64,000 bases of DNA from Saccharomyces mikatae IFO 1815 (GCF_947241705.1 NC_079271.1:682001-746000); one strand, 5' to 3'; positions 1-9,884 are shown, numbered from the stretch's first letter. A program made the numbers and translations. Notes: generated by a model not told the origin, from the sequence alone.

Positions 1-141
1 AAAAAGATGTCATATTTCAGAGATGAGCTTCAAGAAAACGCTGTAATACCAGACTTTGTACCGCATATATTCAAACAGCTACCAAATTATAGCTCCCCAT
101 CTTCTCTTTATTGTTTTAGATTGATATAGCGTCAGGAAAAG
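1..141 (+). promoter_or_regulatory. Upstream region of RRP9
   Basis: These are the only bases upstream of RRP9 in the window. They are A/T-rich, and the bases just before the start codon are A-rich (AGGAAAAG), which is a good yeast initiation context. I see no convincing PAC or RRPE ribosome-biogenesis element here. The rest of the promoter may lie outside the window. Confidence 0.4.
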
Positions 142-1863
142 ATGTCAGATGTTACCCAACAAAAGAAGAGGAAGAGATCTAGAGAAGAAGTTGATCGTTC
201 GAGACCCACAGTAGATGAAGAAATTACAGATCCATCCTCAAACGAAGATGAACAACCAGAAGTTACCGATGAAGAAGATGCATTAGAATCTGAAGAAGAA
301 TTTGAAGGAGAAAATCCAGCCGACAAAAGAAGAAGGCTCGCCAAACAATACTTAGAGAATCTAAAAAGTGAAGCCAATGAGATTTTAATTGATGGAGGAG
401 ATGAGGCAGAAAAAGATTCAAAGCATACCAAGGAAAGAACAGTCGATGAATACAATAACTTTGACGCTGGTGATTTAGATAAGGACATCATTGCATCCAG
501 GTTAAAAGAAGACGTCGCTGAACAGCAAGGTCGAGTCTTTAGACATTTTGCTGATAAACTTCTGATTTCTGAAGCAAAAAAGAGTTTTACAAGGGTAGGC
601 GAAAATAATCTTACTTGTATTAGTTGTTTTCAACCAGTTCTAAACAAATATACCTTCGAGGAATCATCTAATGGAGATAAGAACAAAGGTAGATCATTTG
701 CTTATACAGTAAGCAAAGACTTACAACTTACTAAGTATGACATCACTGACTTTAGCCAAAGACCAAAAAAACTTAAGTATGCTAAAGGTGGAGCAAAATA
801 CATACCTACGAGTAAGCATGAATATGAGAATACCACAGAAGGCCATTATGACGAAATTTTAACTGTAGCGGCTTCGCCTGATGGGAAGTATGTCGTCACG
901 GGTGGGAAAGATAGAAAACTAATTGTATGGAGCACTGAATCCTTGTCCCCCGTTAAAGTTATTCCTACAAAGGACCGCCGAGGAGAAGTTTTGTCTTTGG
1001 CGTTCAGAAAAAATTCTGATCAGTTATATGCATCATGCGCAGACTATAAGATAAGAACATATTCAATAAACCAGTTTTCCCAGTTGGAGATTCTCTATGG
1101 ACATCATGATATAGTAGAAGATATATCTGCTTTGGCCATGGAGAGATGTGTTACCGTTGGTGCCCGTGATAGAACAGCTATGCTTTGGAAGATTCCAGAT
1201 GAGACCAGATTGACATTTAGAGGTGGTGATGAACCTCAAAAATTACTAAAGAGATGGATGAAAGACAACGCAAAGGAGAGAGAAGATGGAGAAGTCGAAT
1301 ATCCTGATGAATCAGAAGCACCTTTGTTTTTCTGTGAAGGTAGTATTGACGTTGTGAGCATGGTAGATGATTCTCATTTCATAACCGGTTCTGACAATGG
1401 TAGTATATGTCTGTGGTCTCTGGCGAAAAAAAAACCTATTTTCACTGAAAGAATTGCACATGGCATTTTATCAGCACCCTCTTCAAATGACATATCAGGG
1501 GAAACAGATGAGGAGTTGAGGAAAAGACAGCTGCAAGGTAAAAAACTATTGCAACCATTTTGGATCACGTCTCTTTATGCTATTCCATACTCGAATGTAT
1601 TTATATCAGGCTCATGGGATGGATCCTTGAAAATCTGGAAAATTGGCGATAATCTAAGATCATTTGAGTTGCTAGGTGAATTAACAGGCGCTAAAGGTGT
1701 AGTAACCAAGATTCAAGTTGTAGAGAGTGGTAAACATGGTAAAGAGAAGTTCCGTATCTTGGCTAGTGTGGCTAAAGAACATAGACTTGGTAGATGGACT
1801 GCAAAAGTCCCAGGTGCCAGAAATGGTATATACTCTGCTGTCATTGATCAAACAGGCTTTTAG
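142..1863 (+). CDS. RRP9: U3 snoRNP WD40 protein Rrp9
   Basis: The 573-residue protein is the U3 snoRNA-specific WD40 protein of the small-subunit processome, which binds the U3 B/C motif in the nucleolus for early 18S rRNA processing. The first 100 residues are acidic, with a basic patch (DKRRRLAKQ) near residue 61 that could be a nuclear signal. From about residue 225 onward there are WD repeats, for example VVTGGKDRKLIVW and FISGSWDGSLKIW. The length equals that of the S. cerevisiae protein (573), and the start is the first ATG in an A-rich context. Family and process are established for the orthologue; only the sequence match is seen here. Confidence 0.96.
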   Translation: MSDVTQQKKRKRSREEVDRSRPTVDEEITDPSSNEDEQPEVTDEEDALESEEEFEGENPADKRRRLAKQYLENLKSEANEILIDGGDEAEKDSKHTKERTVDEYNNFDAGDLDKDIIASRLKEDVAEQQGRVFRHFADKLLISEAKKSFTRVGENNLTCISCFQPVLNKYTFEESSNGDKNKGRSFAYTVSKDLQLTKYDITDFSQRPKKLKYAKGGAKYIPTSKHEYENTTEGHYDEILTVAASPDGKYVVTGGKDRKLIVWSTESLSPVKVIPTKDRRGEVLSLAFRKNSDQLYASCADYKIRTYSINQFSQLEILYGHHDIVEDISALAMERCVTVGARDRTAMLWKIPDETRLTFRGGDEPQKLLKRWMKDNAKEREDGEVEYPDESEAPLFFCEGSIDVVSMVDDSHFITGSDNGSICLWSLAKKKPIFTERIAHGILSAPSSNDISGETDEELRKRQLQGKKLLQPFWITSLYAIPYSNVFISGSWDGSLKIWKIGDNLRSFELLGELTGAKGVVTKIQVVESGKHGKEKFRILASVAKEHRLGRWTAKVPGARNGIYSAVIDQTGF

Positions 1864-2059
1864 ATTGTTAACATAAGTTCCATGTCTCTTTCACGCCCTT
1901 ACAGGTTACAACCCGATACCAATCTTCAAACTATGAAAATATCAAGTATATAGAAATAAGCATATAGAGATGAAATGTATCTATTGTAGAATAAACGAAA
2001 AAAAAAAGTAATAAACATATTTGAACATTATTAGTGCTTTTTAGTAAACGTTTTTCATT

Positions 2060-2142
2060 GACTTCGATGACAGCCTCTCATAACTTATGCCATCTTCTAG
2101 CACCGTATATAATAATACACTAGTAGTATGACTACTAGTTTT
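2060..2142 (-). mobile_element. Delta LTR fragment (Ty1/Ty2 family)
   Basis: About 83 bases match one end region of a delta LTR read on the minus strand, including ACCGTATATAATAATACACT and the ACTAGTAGTATGACTACTAGT dyad stretch. It belongs to the same delta variant as the copies at 11562 and 62079, with CATAACTTATG where the commoner type has CATCATTTGCG. It is an old, incomplete fossil abutting a tau LTR. Confidence 0.75.
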
Positions 2143-2520
2143 TTGATAATTAGTTGTTTAGAAATTTTTAATAATTGAGAATAATTCGTTCCTTCTTAAT
2201 ACATATAAGAGAGGTATATGACACACGCTGATTGGTTATATTAAACCCAATAGTTCAGACATAATTCGGGACATTGACGATAAGATTTGGGTGATAACTC
2301 ATCTTCTTATATACTAAGTTCTGGACAATTAATAGATCTTTATCTTATTAGTGCAGGAAATTCTATAATTAGAATTTCCCTACTCCAATTAAATTGGTAT
2401 CATCATAAAAATGTTGGTATTCATTTACCCAACATTATTAGTACCATGTTAAAGAATGTTCGTCATCAACTACACCAATTTATACGAATAAATGTATAGT
2501 AGTAACCACTTATTTCAACA
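2143..2520 (-). mobile_element. Solo tau LTR (Ty4 family), near full length
   Basis: The element is about 378 bases, close to the roughly 371-base length of tau. Read on the minus strand it begins TGTTGAAATAAGTGG and ends near TTAGTTGTTTAG...AATTATCAA. It shares long stretches with the tau copies at 62.0-63.0 kb. It lies about 120 bases upstream of tRNA-Asn, as expected for Ty4, which targets Pol III genes. No Ty4 internal region is attached, so it is a solo LTR left by LTR-LTR recombination, a fossil of moderate age. Confidence 0.8.
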
Positions 2521-2639
2521 CAAACAAAATCCTAATGACTATTTTAGAATTCGTATGTCTCTCCGATAGATAGAAATAAAGACAAACAGTTGTTTGAAGG
2601 ACAAATATGAAATTCAAAAGCAACATCCTCATCTTTTGC

Positions 2640-2713
2640 GACTCCATGGCCAAGTTGGTTAAGGCGTGCGACTGTTAATCGCAAGATCGTGAGTTCAACC
2701 CTCACTGGGGTCG
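2640..2713 (+). tRNA. tN(GUU): tRNA-Asn (GTT anticodon)
   Basis: The 74-base gene folds as a cloverleaf. The acceptor arm is GACTCCA/TGGGGTC, the A box is TGGCCAAGTTGG and the B box is GTTCAACCC. The anticodon loop CTGTTAA gives GTT, which reads Asn codons. It has no intron. A run of six T at 2714-2719 is the Pol III terminator. Delta and tau remnants lie upstream. Confidence 0.97.
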
Positions 2714-2922
2714 TTTTTTACGTCTTTTTAATTCTAAAACTATTAACCCAGGACACTTTAAAAAGTGCTACGACTTATGATAAGGCAGGTTGGACTACTA
2801 ATGAAATGGTGATGTTATGCGAGTCTATGGATAAATGCAGAATATAAAAGTAAATAAAGGAAAAACGAATCAGATACCGTAACACTTCCGTTCAATGTAC
2901 CAACTGTGAATTAATAAAGTAT

Positions 2923-4380
2923 TCATTTATGCAGGTTAGGATTATTAGTTTTTTCACTCTGACCATTAACCGTAGCCGATGATAGTGAAGAGTTTTGGCT
3001 CTCCTCAATGGGGTTTATCTCAGCCGCCGGATTAGCGCCGTGGTATGTAGTGTGAAGGGCATCAGTATCTACCCCCCACTGGTAGTAATCTCTTCTGACT
3101 TCCACATAATCGTAAGCAAATTCACCGATTTGATCTTCATCCAGCCCCAAAGCCTCGGCTTCCTCTGTAACTCTTAACTGAACACCGGGAATTTTGCCTA
3201 ATACAAAACAAATTAGAGCTGTAACCACGGCGCAATAGCCAGCAGAAGCACCGATATAAGCGATTTGAATATACATTTGTTTCCAATTATGCGTTAACCA
3301 GCCACCTTTATGCTTGGTAGTGCCGTCCATCCCAATAACCCAATCAGCAGCAAATAGAGCGTTGAAAATTAGCCCCACCACACCAGCGATACCATGTTCT
3401 GCCAACAAATCCAAAGAATCATCCACTTTTAAATAATATTTTATCTTTGTTGCAAAATTACAAACAATACCTGCTATTATACCTTGAATCAAAGAACCAT
3501 AAAGAGTGATACAACCAGAGCTAGGGGTGGCCGCAACTAAACCACAGATGATACCTGAACATAACCCAACGGTGGACCATTTCTTTTCAGAGCGATAATC
3601 TAATAAACACCAGATCATTCCTCCCGTGGTTGCGCTGAGGCACGTGTTCATAAAAGCATAAACTGATCTCATATTTGGTGACAGGGAGCTTGCGGCATTG
3701 AAAAGCAGCCAGCCAAACCAAAGGATACAAGTACCCAAGGTTACCATGGAAACATTATGCGGTCTAAAATTAATGAGTAGATTTTCTTTCCTTCTTCCTA
3801 GAAAATAGGAATAAACAAAACCAGCCACAGCACTAAGAATCTCGATATTCCCACCGCCAGCCCAGTCCAAGACTCCCCATTGGAAAGCCCACCCACCGGG
3901 GGCCCATATCCAATAGGTCATAGGGCAGTAAACTAAAGTTGCAAAAACAAAAAGGAAAACCATATGTGGAAAAAGCTTACCTCTTTCCGCTGTCGCACCG
4001 GCTATAATACTCAATGCAACACACATAAACATCATTTGAAAAATGGCATAAACAAGCTCAGGGTATGTGGAATCATCTGAGCTTTTACCATAAACGTTTC
4101 TGAACCCAAATGAATCTAGATTTCCGATGAATTTGTTATTTGTCGCGGTCTTAGAAAACGCTAATGAATAACCCCAAAAATACCATTGTAGTATACCGAC
4201 CAAGGTAGCCATTATCACCACCCAAATTAAAGCCAGCGCTGATTTTCTTCTTGCCAAACCAGAATAAAGGAAACCTAACCCTGGTACCATAAAGAAAACC
4301 AGAGCGGCACCTAGAATCATAAAAGCAACAGTGGAACTATCATATGTCTCTGTCCATAGATGTCCGTCCCCACGAGCCAT
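2923..4380 (-). CDS. MEP3: Ammonium permease Mep3
   Basis: The 485-residue plasma-membrane Amt/Mep/Rh channel imports ammonium with low affinity and high capacity. About 11 hydrophobic segments span residues 18 to 405, ending in a cytoplasmic tail rich in acidic residues, Ser and Asn. In the conserved pore the first of the two usual histidines is Glu180 (AGGGNIE), while the second is kept as His329 (LLAEHG). The Glu form is typical of fungal Mep1/Mep3, not of Mep2. The S. cerevisiae protein is 489 residues. The ATG at 4380 opens the conserved start MARGDGHLW. The long promoter carries a GATAAG cluster, which fits nitrogen catabolite repression. Confidence 0.96.
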   Translation of the reverse strand: MARGDGHLWTETYDSSTVAFMILGAALVFFMVPGLGFLYSGLARRKSALALIWVVIMATLVGILQWYFWGYSLAFSKTATNNKFIGNLDSFGFRNVYGKSSDDSTYPELVYAIFQMMFMCVALSIIAGATAERGKLFPHMVFLFVFATLVYCPMTYWIWAPGGWAFQWGVLDWAGGGNIEILSAVAGFVYSYFLGRRKENLLINFRPHNVSMVTLGTCILWFGWLLFNAASSLSPNMRSVYAFMNTCLSATTGGMIWCLLDYRSEKKWSTVGLCSGIICGLVAATPSSGCITLYGSLIQGIIAGIVCNFATKIKYYLKVDDSLDLLAEHGIAGVVGLIFNALFAADWVIGMDGTTKHKGGWLTHNWKQMYIQIAYIGASAGYCAVVTALICFVLGKIPGVQLRVTEEAEALGLDEDQIGEFAYDYVEVRRDYYQWGVDTDALHTTYHGANPAAEINPIEESQNSSLSSATVNGQSEKTNNPNLHK

Positions 4381-5128
4381 GTGAACTCTATCTATATTTT
4401 TCTAGTGTATCCTCCAAAAAAAATTTCTTTGACAGTATATTATACCAATTTTTTACAAAACAATTCTGAAAAGTGAATGAATCCTCAACCAGTCTGCATT
4501 GATTGTGATAGACAACCAAAGAACCAAAGAAAGGAAGAAGCGACCGAAAGCAAGCGGCTATCAGACTCAAAAGCACGGAACTATATTCTACAAAAGAAAA
4601 AGGGAGAAAGATATCTGTCAAATTGGTACGATAAGATGCGATAAGACAAGAAAAAGGAACATCTGTGCTGCATGTCGTAATATCATACCTGCTAAATGAT
4701 ATCAATGTAACATATATATATAATATCTAGAAAAGATGTCATCTGATACCTTAACTGAAAAAGGACCATAGCGTGAAAAGCGAGAAAAAAAACCTCGAGA
4801 TGAAGAAAACCAATAATTGAAAACCATAAAATAACTCGCCCGCCTTATCGCGGGCAAACCAGCAACGAGAGATAAGCATCCAGCGCCGATAAGGTGGAGA
4901 TGTATTTCCGCTGCGCGGCACTTTTGCCGGAACCGGCCTGAAATCGGAACTGAAAGTTCTGGTGGGGTGGGGGTTGAGAGAAGGTGTCAGTTAATAGAAG
5001 TGGCAGAAACGAGCTGTCCACTCTTCTTTTTCTTGTTCTATTTGAGAATAGTATAGACTCTTAAATACGCACATAAACACACACAAATACAAGTACGTAT
5101 ATATAATGCTGGCCGCCTCATGTTATTT
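4381..5128 (-). promoter_or_regulatory. MEP3 promoter with five GATAAG sites
   Basis: This stretch lies between the MEP3 start and the end of LOA1. GATAAG sites are at 4630-4635 and 4640-4645, and a denser cluster is at 4844-4849 (as CTTATC), 4871-4876 and 4888-4893. GATAAG is the binding core of Gln3/Gat1 (activators) and Dal80/Gzf3 (repressors). MEP genes are known targets of nitrogen catabolite repression, so the role is a sound inference. A G/C-rich patch (about 4900-4970) lies just beyond the cluster. LOA1 ends at 5129, so the region serves MEP3. Confidence 0.75.
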
Positions 5129-6031
5129 TCAGTCTCTCTTTTTGCGTTGATCATTGGAAAACTGTTTCACGAAATTCTTCTTGGCTTCAACATTTAGTTT
5201 TCTCGAAACTAGTTTATATCTGTCTCCGCCATTTAGCGCAATACGCAATTCCTGTAGATCGTCTGAGATCACTTGTTGCTCATTGATTTTGCATTTAACA
5301 TGAATGCCCTTGTTTAAAAGTCTCGATAGGTATTCCATACTGGAGATGGGCAGTGTGGTGATGGCGGTTTTATTAGTTTTGATTTGGATGGTCTGCAGCT
5401 CGAATTTTCTGCTTTGGGCCATCACAGGATTCATGGTAGCCAGTGAAGGGTCGATGAATTGTTTTAATTTTTTTCCGGTTATACTAAAGGGCAAAACGCT
5501 TTTACCATTACATGAGGTCCCCTCGGCAAACATAAAATTTACAGTGTTGCTCAATTGAGACAACTCTGCTATCTCGTGACCATACAACTTGATGTCTAAC
5601 CCACCGTCAAGAATGAATTTAATGAATTCTTTTATAGAAACTTTATATATAATATCATTGCAGGGCACCAGCAATGAAACAGGTCCCTGAGCCAATAATA
5701 CTGCTGAAAATGCATCCAAAGGTGAGGAGCAATTGCAAATGTAAAGCTTGCCTTTCTGTGGGTAATCCTTGGATTTTTTTACGTCACGTTTCTTGGTTCC
5801 CTGTACGCTAACTTCCTCCTTCCAGCTGAACATAAACTTCAATATCAAACCCAGTATGCTGTTCTGGCCAGTTGAAAGATAAAAGATAATCAATGGTAGC
5901 ATTATAATAGTCTTCAATATCAAGATGACCAACGAACACGCCGTCATCATCCTACTGGGTTTGATGATTGTGTTTGGTAGAAATGGAGCTATTCCTGTGC
6001 CATTGTCTCTCCAATTTGTGTACTTTTCCAT
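5129..6031 (-). CDS. LOA1: Lysophosphatidic acid acyltransferase Loa1
   Basis: The 300-residue protein matches YPR139C (LOA1/VPS66), an oleoyl-CoA-preferring LPA acyltransferase of the ER and lipid droplets that makes phosphatidic acid. A hydrophobic segment lies at about residues 29-66. The PlsC-like motifs are unusual: the HX4D position reads CSSPLD (Cys101 to Asp106), so the usual catalytic His is a Cys, while the second motif is FAEGTS (168-173). The start is ATG at 6031, with length equal to the cerevisiae protein. It is transcribed divergently from TAZ1, another acyltransferase, across a 321-base gap. Confidence 0.93.
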   Translation of the reverse strand: MEKYTNWRDNGTGIAPFLPNTIIKPSRMMTACSLVILILKTIIMLPLIIFYLSTGQNSILGLILKFMFSWKEEVSVQGTKKRDVKKSKDYPQKGKLYICNCSSPLDAFSAVLLAQGPVSLLVPCNDIIYKVSIKEFIKFILDGGLDIKLYGHEIAELSQLSNTVNFMFAEGTSCNGKSVLPFSITGKKLKQFIDPSLATMNPVMAQSRKFELQTIQIKTNKTAITTLPISSMEYLSRLLNKGIHVKCKINEQQVISDDLQELRIALNGGDRYKLVSRKLNVEAKKNFVKQFSNDQRKKRD

Positions 6032-6352
6032 TTTTTCTCGAGTATTCTATCACCCTCTCACAGCTGTTTTTTTCACGCAGGGCATACACGATTCTTGCAT
6101 TAGGTTATTCTAGTTCAAACAAAGAAAGCCTTCAGTTTTGGTTTTTTTTTTTTCATGTGATTGCTTTTTATTTCTGCGTTCATCCAGACCGAGGTAACGG
6201 ACCTAAAAATAAAGTGTCTCTTCCGTAGAATAACTTAAGGATGATGGAGTCAGCCTCATATAACATGCCATGCAATCCGAGTAAAAGAATATTCATTAAG
6301 AAATTCCTATTCTGGCTGTTTGTATCTTAAAAAGTGAAGTTTTCCCCGTCAA
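6032..6352. promoter_or_regulatory. Shared divergent promoter LOA1/TAZ1
   Basis: This gap of 321 bases separates two divergent phospholipid acyltransferase genes. It contains a poly-T tract near 6143-6155, a likely nucleosome-excluding element. I see no inositol/choline element (CATGTGAAA) with a clean match; TTTCATGTG at 6151-6159 is a partial match on the reverse strand to that core. Confidence 0.4.
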
Positions 6353-7507
6353 ATGTCCTTTAGAGATGTCCTGGAGAGAGGAGATGAATTTTTAGAATCA
6401 TATCCAAGAAGAAACCCTATATGGAGGTTGCTTTCATACAGCACATCATTACTGACTTTCGGTGTGTCAAAACTACTTCTCTTCACGTGCTATAATGTTA
6501 AGGTGAATAATTTTGAAAAACTTGAAACTGCATTAGAACGCTCTAAGAGTGAAAATAGAGGTCTTATGACGGCAATGAATCATATGAGTATGGTTGATGA
6601 TCCGTTAGTTTGGGCAACACTGCCTTATAAGCTATTCACTTCTTTGGACAATATAAGATGGTCCTTGGGCGCCCATAATATTTGTTTTCAGAATAGATTT
6701 CTGTCCAACTTTTTTTCACTTGGCCAAGTCCTCTCCACGGAAAGATTTGGGATAGGGCCATTCCAAGGTTCTATAGACGCTTCGATAAGATTGTTGAGTC
6801 CTGACGACACTTTAGACTTAGAATGGACTCCCCATTCAGAGGGCTCTTGTTTGCTTAAGAATACTAAAGAAAACTACGCTCCACCAATAATAAGGTCGAA
6901 ACCGTCTTGGGTTCATGTCTATCCAGAGGGATTTGTACTACAATTATATCCGCCTTTTGAAAATTCAATGAGGTATTTCAAATGGGGTATTACCAGAATG
7001 ATTCTAGAAGCAACTAAACCGCCTATTATAGTACCAATATTTGCTACCGGGTTTGAAAAAATAGCATCCGAAGCAGCCACAGATTCGATGTTTAAACAAA
7101 TTTTACCGAGAAATTTAGGCTCTGAAGTTAATGTTACAATCGGAGATCCTTTAGATGACGATTTAATTGATAGGTACAGAAAAGAATGGCAGCACTTGGT
7201 TAAGAAGTATTACGATCCCAAGAATCCCAACGATCTGTCTGACGAATTGAAATACGGCGAAGAAGCACAAAATTTAAGAAGTAGGTTAGCCGCTGAACTA
7301 AGATCTCATGTTGCTGAAATCAGGAATGAAGTTCGCAAATTACCACGTGAAGACCCTAGGTTCAAATCCCCCTCATGGTGGAGACAATTTAACACCACGG
7401 AAGGAAAATCCGACCCAGATGTGAAAGTCATAGGTGAAAATTGGGCCATAAGGAGAATGCAAAGGTTTTTAACTCCAGAAAATAAACCAAGGCGTAAAGA
7501 TGATTAA
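6353..7507 (+). CDS. TAZ1: Cardiolipin-remodelling transacylase tafazzin
   Basis: The 384-residue protein is tafazzin, the mitochondrial monolyso-cardiolipin/phospholipid transacylase that remodels cardiolipin acyl chains on the intermembrane-space faces of the mitochondrial membranes. The acyltransferase motif NHMSMVDD gives His77-X4-Asp82, and the second motif VYPEGF has Glu192. A hydrophobic stretch at residues 26-46 is the membrane anchor region. The S. cerevisiae protein is 381 residues. It has the full catalytic motif, unlike its divergent neighbour LOA1. The start is the first ATG of the conserved frame. Confidence 0.95.
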   Translation: MSFRDVLERGDEFLESYPRRNPIWRLLSYSTSLLTFGVSKLLLFTCYNVKVNNFEKLETALERSKSENRGLMTAMNHMSMVDDPLVWATLPYKLFTSLDNIRWSLGAHNICFQNRFLSNFFSLGQVLSTERFGIGPFQGSIDASIRLLSPDDTLDLEWTPHSEGSCLLKNTKENYAPPIIRSKPSWVHVYPEGFVLQLYPPFENSMRYFKWGITRMILEATKPPIIVPIFATGFEKIASEAATDSMFKQILPRNLGSEVNVTIGDPLDDDLIDRYRKEWQHLVKKYYDPKNPNDLSDELKYGEEAQNLRSRLAAELRSHVAEIRNEVRKLPREDPRFKSPSWWRQFNTTEGKSDPDVKVIGENWAIRRMQRFLTPENKPRRKDD

Positions 7508-7694
7508 CGCCATACAACTATATTCGTATAAATATCAGCATATAAGAAATCCATTTACATAACAAATATTCATCACTTCTTTTGCTCTAGTAATGCACAT
7601 TTTGATTAAATTCTATATATGATATAGTTACATATGGTATGTATAAGGAACAGTCTTCATGATTCTGTCAAAAGAGTAGAAAAGTTCTTTTGTC

Positions 7695-9884
7695 TCACTT
7701 TCTACTAATCATTCTAGTTGAGTTCACTTTAGATGCAAATCTTAACGAGTTTAATGTTTCATTGATATGAGAGGAACTTGGCGAGATATTAACAAACATT
7801 AGCGTTTTCGAGTCCCCAGTCAGTGAATATTGTAGTAGGTACGTCAGTTTGGAGTTTCTGAATGGTATATGCCTTTTGGTACTGTCAGGTTGGCCTAATG
7901 CATGAATAACGTCACCTAAGCAACTTAAAGATTTGTTGATATTTTGAGTTTCTCTCAACCGATCCCCTACAACTTGAGAGATGTTTATTCTTTCAGAACC
8001 GGCCAAATCAACAAGATTCAATGTACCATATGATTGCGCTCCAGTTTTCGTATTTGATCCTGACAAATGAATTATGAAAATACTGTGTGAACGGGAAGAA
8101 TGCTCGTTTGATGCTGTACTAGCTGTGGATCTCAATTTGTTTGCTTTTTTCAGAATCATGTCAACCATTTTTTCAGATTCAAGTTTGCAAGTCGTAACAT
8201 TTGTTATCACAGTAGTCTTAGTTTCTTGATCGTGGCGTATTTCGTGCTTTAAGCTAGAGCTTGTGTCGTCCCTATTAATATTGTCGCTTCTCAAAAGATC
8301 TACAATGTTCTCGTTATATATCTCAATGAACTCACAATTAACTTCATAATCCCACCCTTTTGTCTTCAACTTATTAATCCAATTGAATATATGGGATATC
8401 GTGGATGGAATGATACCGTCTCCCGGATTTAACATAGTAAATGTTTTCCCAGACCCTGTTTGACCATATGCAAAGATACAAACGTTATAGCCATCCAACG
8501 AACTCTGCACCAATTGACCAACTTCCTTGAAAACGTCCGCATTTGTATCTTTTTGGTCGAATATCTTATCAAACTTAAATTCATGCACTTGTGCTGTGTT
8601 ATGTATTTTTGTGACTTCCATAGATTGAATACCACAATTGTCGTCAAATTCATTAACATTGATAAGACTAGTATCAGAATCTTCCAAAGTTTCTAGAGCC
8701 GGACGAATCCTACAATAAACTCGAATATTTCCTCTTAGCTCTTGTAATTCATTGTGCAATGTACGTCTAACTGTTTCTTCTTTAATCAGAATTTCATTTA
8801 ACTCCTTCATTCCCAACTCAGTATCTTTTATGTATTCCTCAAGTTCTTTGATTCTCTCCAAAGTTTCCGCGTTAGCTTTCTCTTTTAAAGTTACCTCATC
8901 CCTCAGTTTTGAAGTTTCTTCTTCCTTTTCTTTAACCTTTCCCTTAATTGCTTCAAAAGCGTTACGTTTTTCTGATAAAAGCTTCTTTTTCTCTGCCAAT
9001 TTCGGTTTCAACACATCTTCGATCTCCTTTTTTATGTTTTCGATGTCCTGCATATGTTTATTATTCAACTCCATATTACTTTTCCATTGCACTTGGTAAT
9101 CCGTAAGCCATTCTTCTTTTTCTAACCTTAGCTTTTGTTCGGAATCATTCAACATTTCCTGTAAAGTAGAAGGATTCATCTTGATTTTATTTCTTACTTC
9201 TTCTATTTTATCTAAAAGGGATGCTCTTTCATTTTCAAATTGTTTAATTTTCATGAATTTCAATTTCTCAATTTTCGTTTTGTATTCATTTTCCATTTGC
9301 TTCAAGTCTTTTTTATTTGATGCTGCAAGCTGTTTCAGATGTATTTCATGGCCTTCATTCATATACTGCTTTTTCGATAGAAACTCTTCTTTGATAGAGA
9401 TAAGTTCATTGTTCTTCAAGTTCAATTGTTGTTCAATTTTTATCTTTTCTTCACGAAGAGTTTCAAATTTTAGATTGACAGAATTAATTTTTTCTCTTGT
9501 TTCTGTCAGCTCATCTTTCAGCAAATCTAATGTTGCTTTTTTTTCAAATAAGATTGCTTGTGTTCTGTTAAGTTCATTGACATTCTCTTTATAAAAGGAA
9601 GTCACACCAGAATTGCTTTTTTGATTTCCGTAAATTAAATTAGCGGTACCTTTATAATTTCGTAAGAGCTCACGATTGGGTGAGATGGATATACGGTTCT
9701 GGCCAGCTAGTGAGTGTCTATGAACATCCGTCTGTTGCGGCTTCAAAAGGCCGTGTTTAGGCGGCGGAGTCGTTGTATTCCTTCTCTTGTGGCCTCTCAT
9801 AGCTAAAAGACCATTCTTTGGAGATGGCGTAGAGAGATGCTGGGTAGTGCTGCTTTTTGTGGGTGTCCGTGGAAGTGGTTCCAT
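7695..9884 (-). CDS. KAR3: Kinesin-14 minus-end motor Kar3
   Basis: The 729-residue protein is the minus-end-directed kinesin-14 used in nuclear fusion at mating and in spindle function, with Cik1 or Vik1 as partner. Residues 1-110 are basic and unstructured, and about 110-385 form a long heptad-rich coiled coil. The motor domain is C-terminal. It has the neck LRGNIRVYCRIRP, the P-loop GQTGSGKT (474-481), switch I SSRSH and switch II DLAGSE. The C-terminal motor and length equal those of the cerevisiae protein. A pheromone response element match lies about 100 bases upstream, in line with known induction by mating pheromone. Confidence 0.97.
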   Translation of the reverse strand: MEPLPRTPTKSSTTQHLSTPSPKNGLLAMRGHKRRNTTTPPPKHGLLKPQQTDVHRHSLAGQNRISISPNRELLRNYKGTANLIYGNQKSNSGVTSFYKENVNELNRTQAILFEKKATLDLLKDELTETREKINSVNLKFETLREEKIKIEQQLNLKNNELISIKEEFLSKKQYMNEGHEIHLKQLAASNKKDLKQMENEYKTKIEKLKFMKIKQFENERASLLDKIEEVRNKIKMNPSTLQEMLNDSEQKLRLEKEEWLTDYQVQWKSNMELNNKHMQDIENIKKEIEDVLKPKLAEKKKLLSEKRNAFEAIKGKVKEKEEETSKLRDEVTLKEKANAETLERIKELEEYIKDTELGMKELNEILIKEETVRRTLHNELQELRGNIRVYCRIRPALETLEDSDTSLINVNEFDDNCGIQSMEVTKIHNTAQVHEFKFDKIFDQKDTNADVFKEVGQLVQSSLDGYNVCIFAYGQTGSGKTFTMLNPGDGIIPSTISHIFNWINKLKTKGWDYEVNCEFIEIYNENIVDLLRSDNINRDDTSSSLKHEIRHDQETKTTVITNVTTCKLESEKMVDMILKKANKLRSTASTASNEHSSRSHSIFIIHLSGSNTKTGAQSYGTLNLVDLAGSERINISQVVGDRLRETQNINKSLSCLGDVIHALGQPDSTKRHIPFRNSKLTYLLQYSLTGDSKTLMFVNISPSSSHINETLNSLRFASKVNSTRMISRK

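Larger units (their letters stand above)
1864..2639. other. RRP9 to tRNA-Asn gap, LTR remnants
   Basis: The first 190 bases hold the A/T-rich 3' end of RRP9, with a poly-A-like run near 2000. Then a delta remnant and an almost complete tau LTR follow (listed separately). The last 120 bases before the tRNA hold no gene that I can support. Confidence 0.6.

Noticed and set aside
8752-9594. Plus-strand frames opposite the KAR3 coiled coil
   Set aside because: They are Ser/Phe-rich shadows of the Glu/Lys-rich coiled-coil codons.
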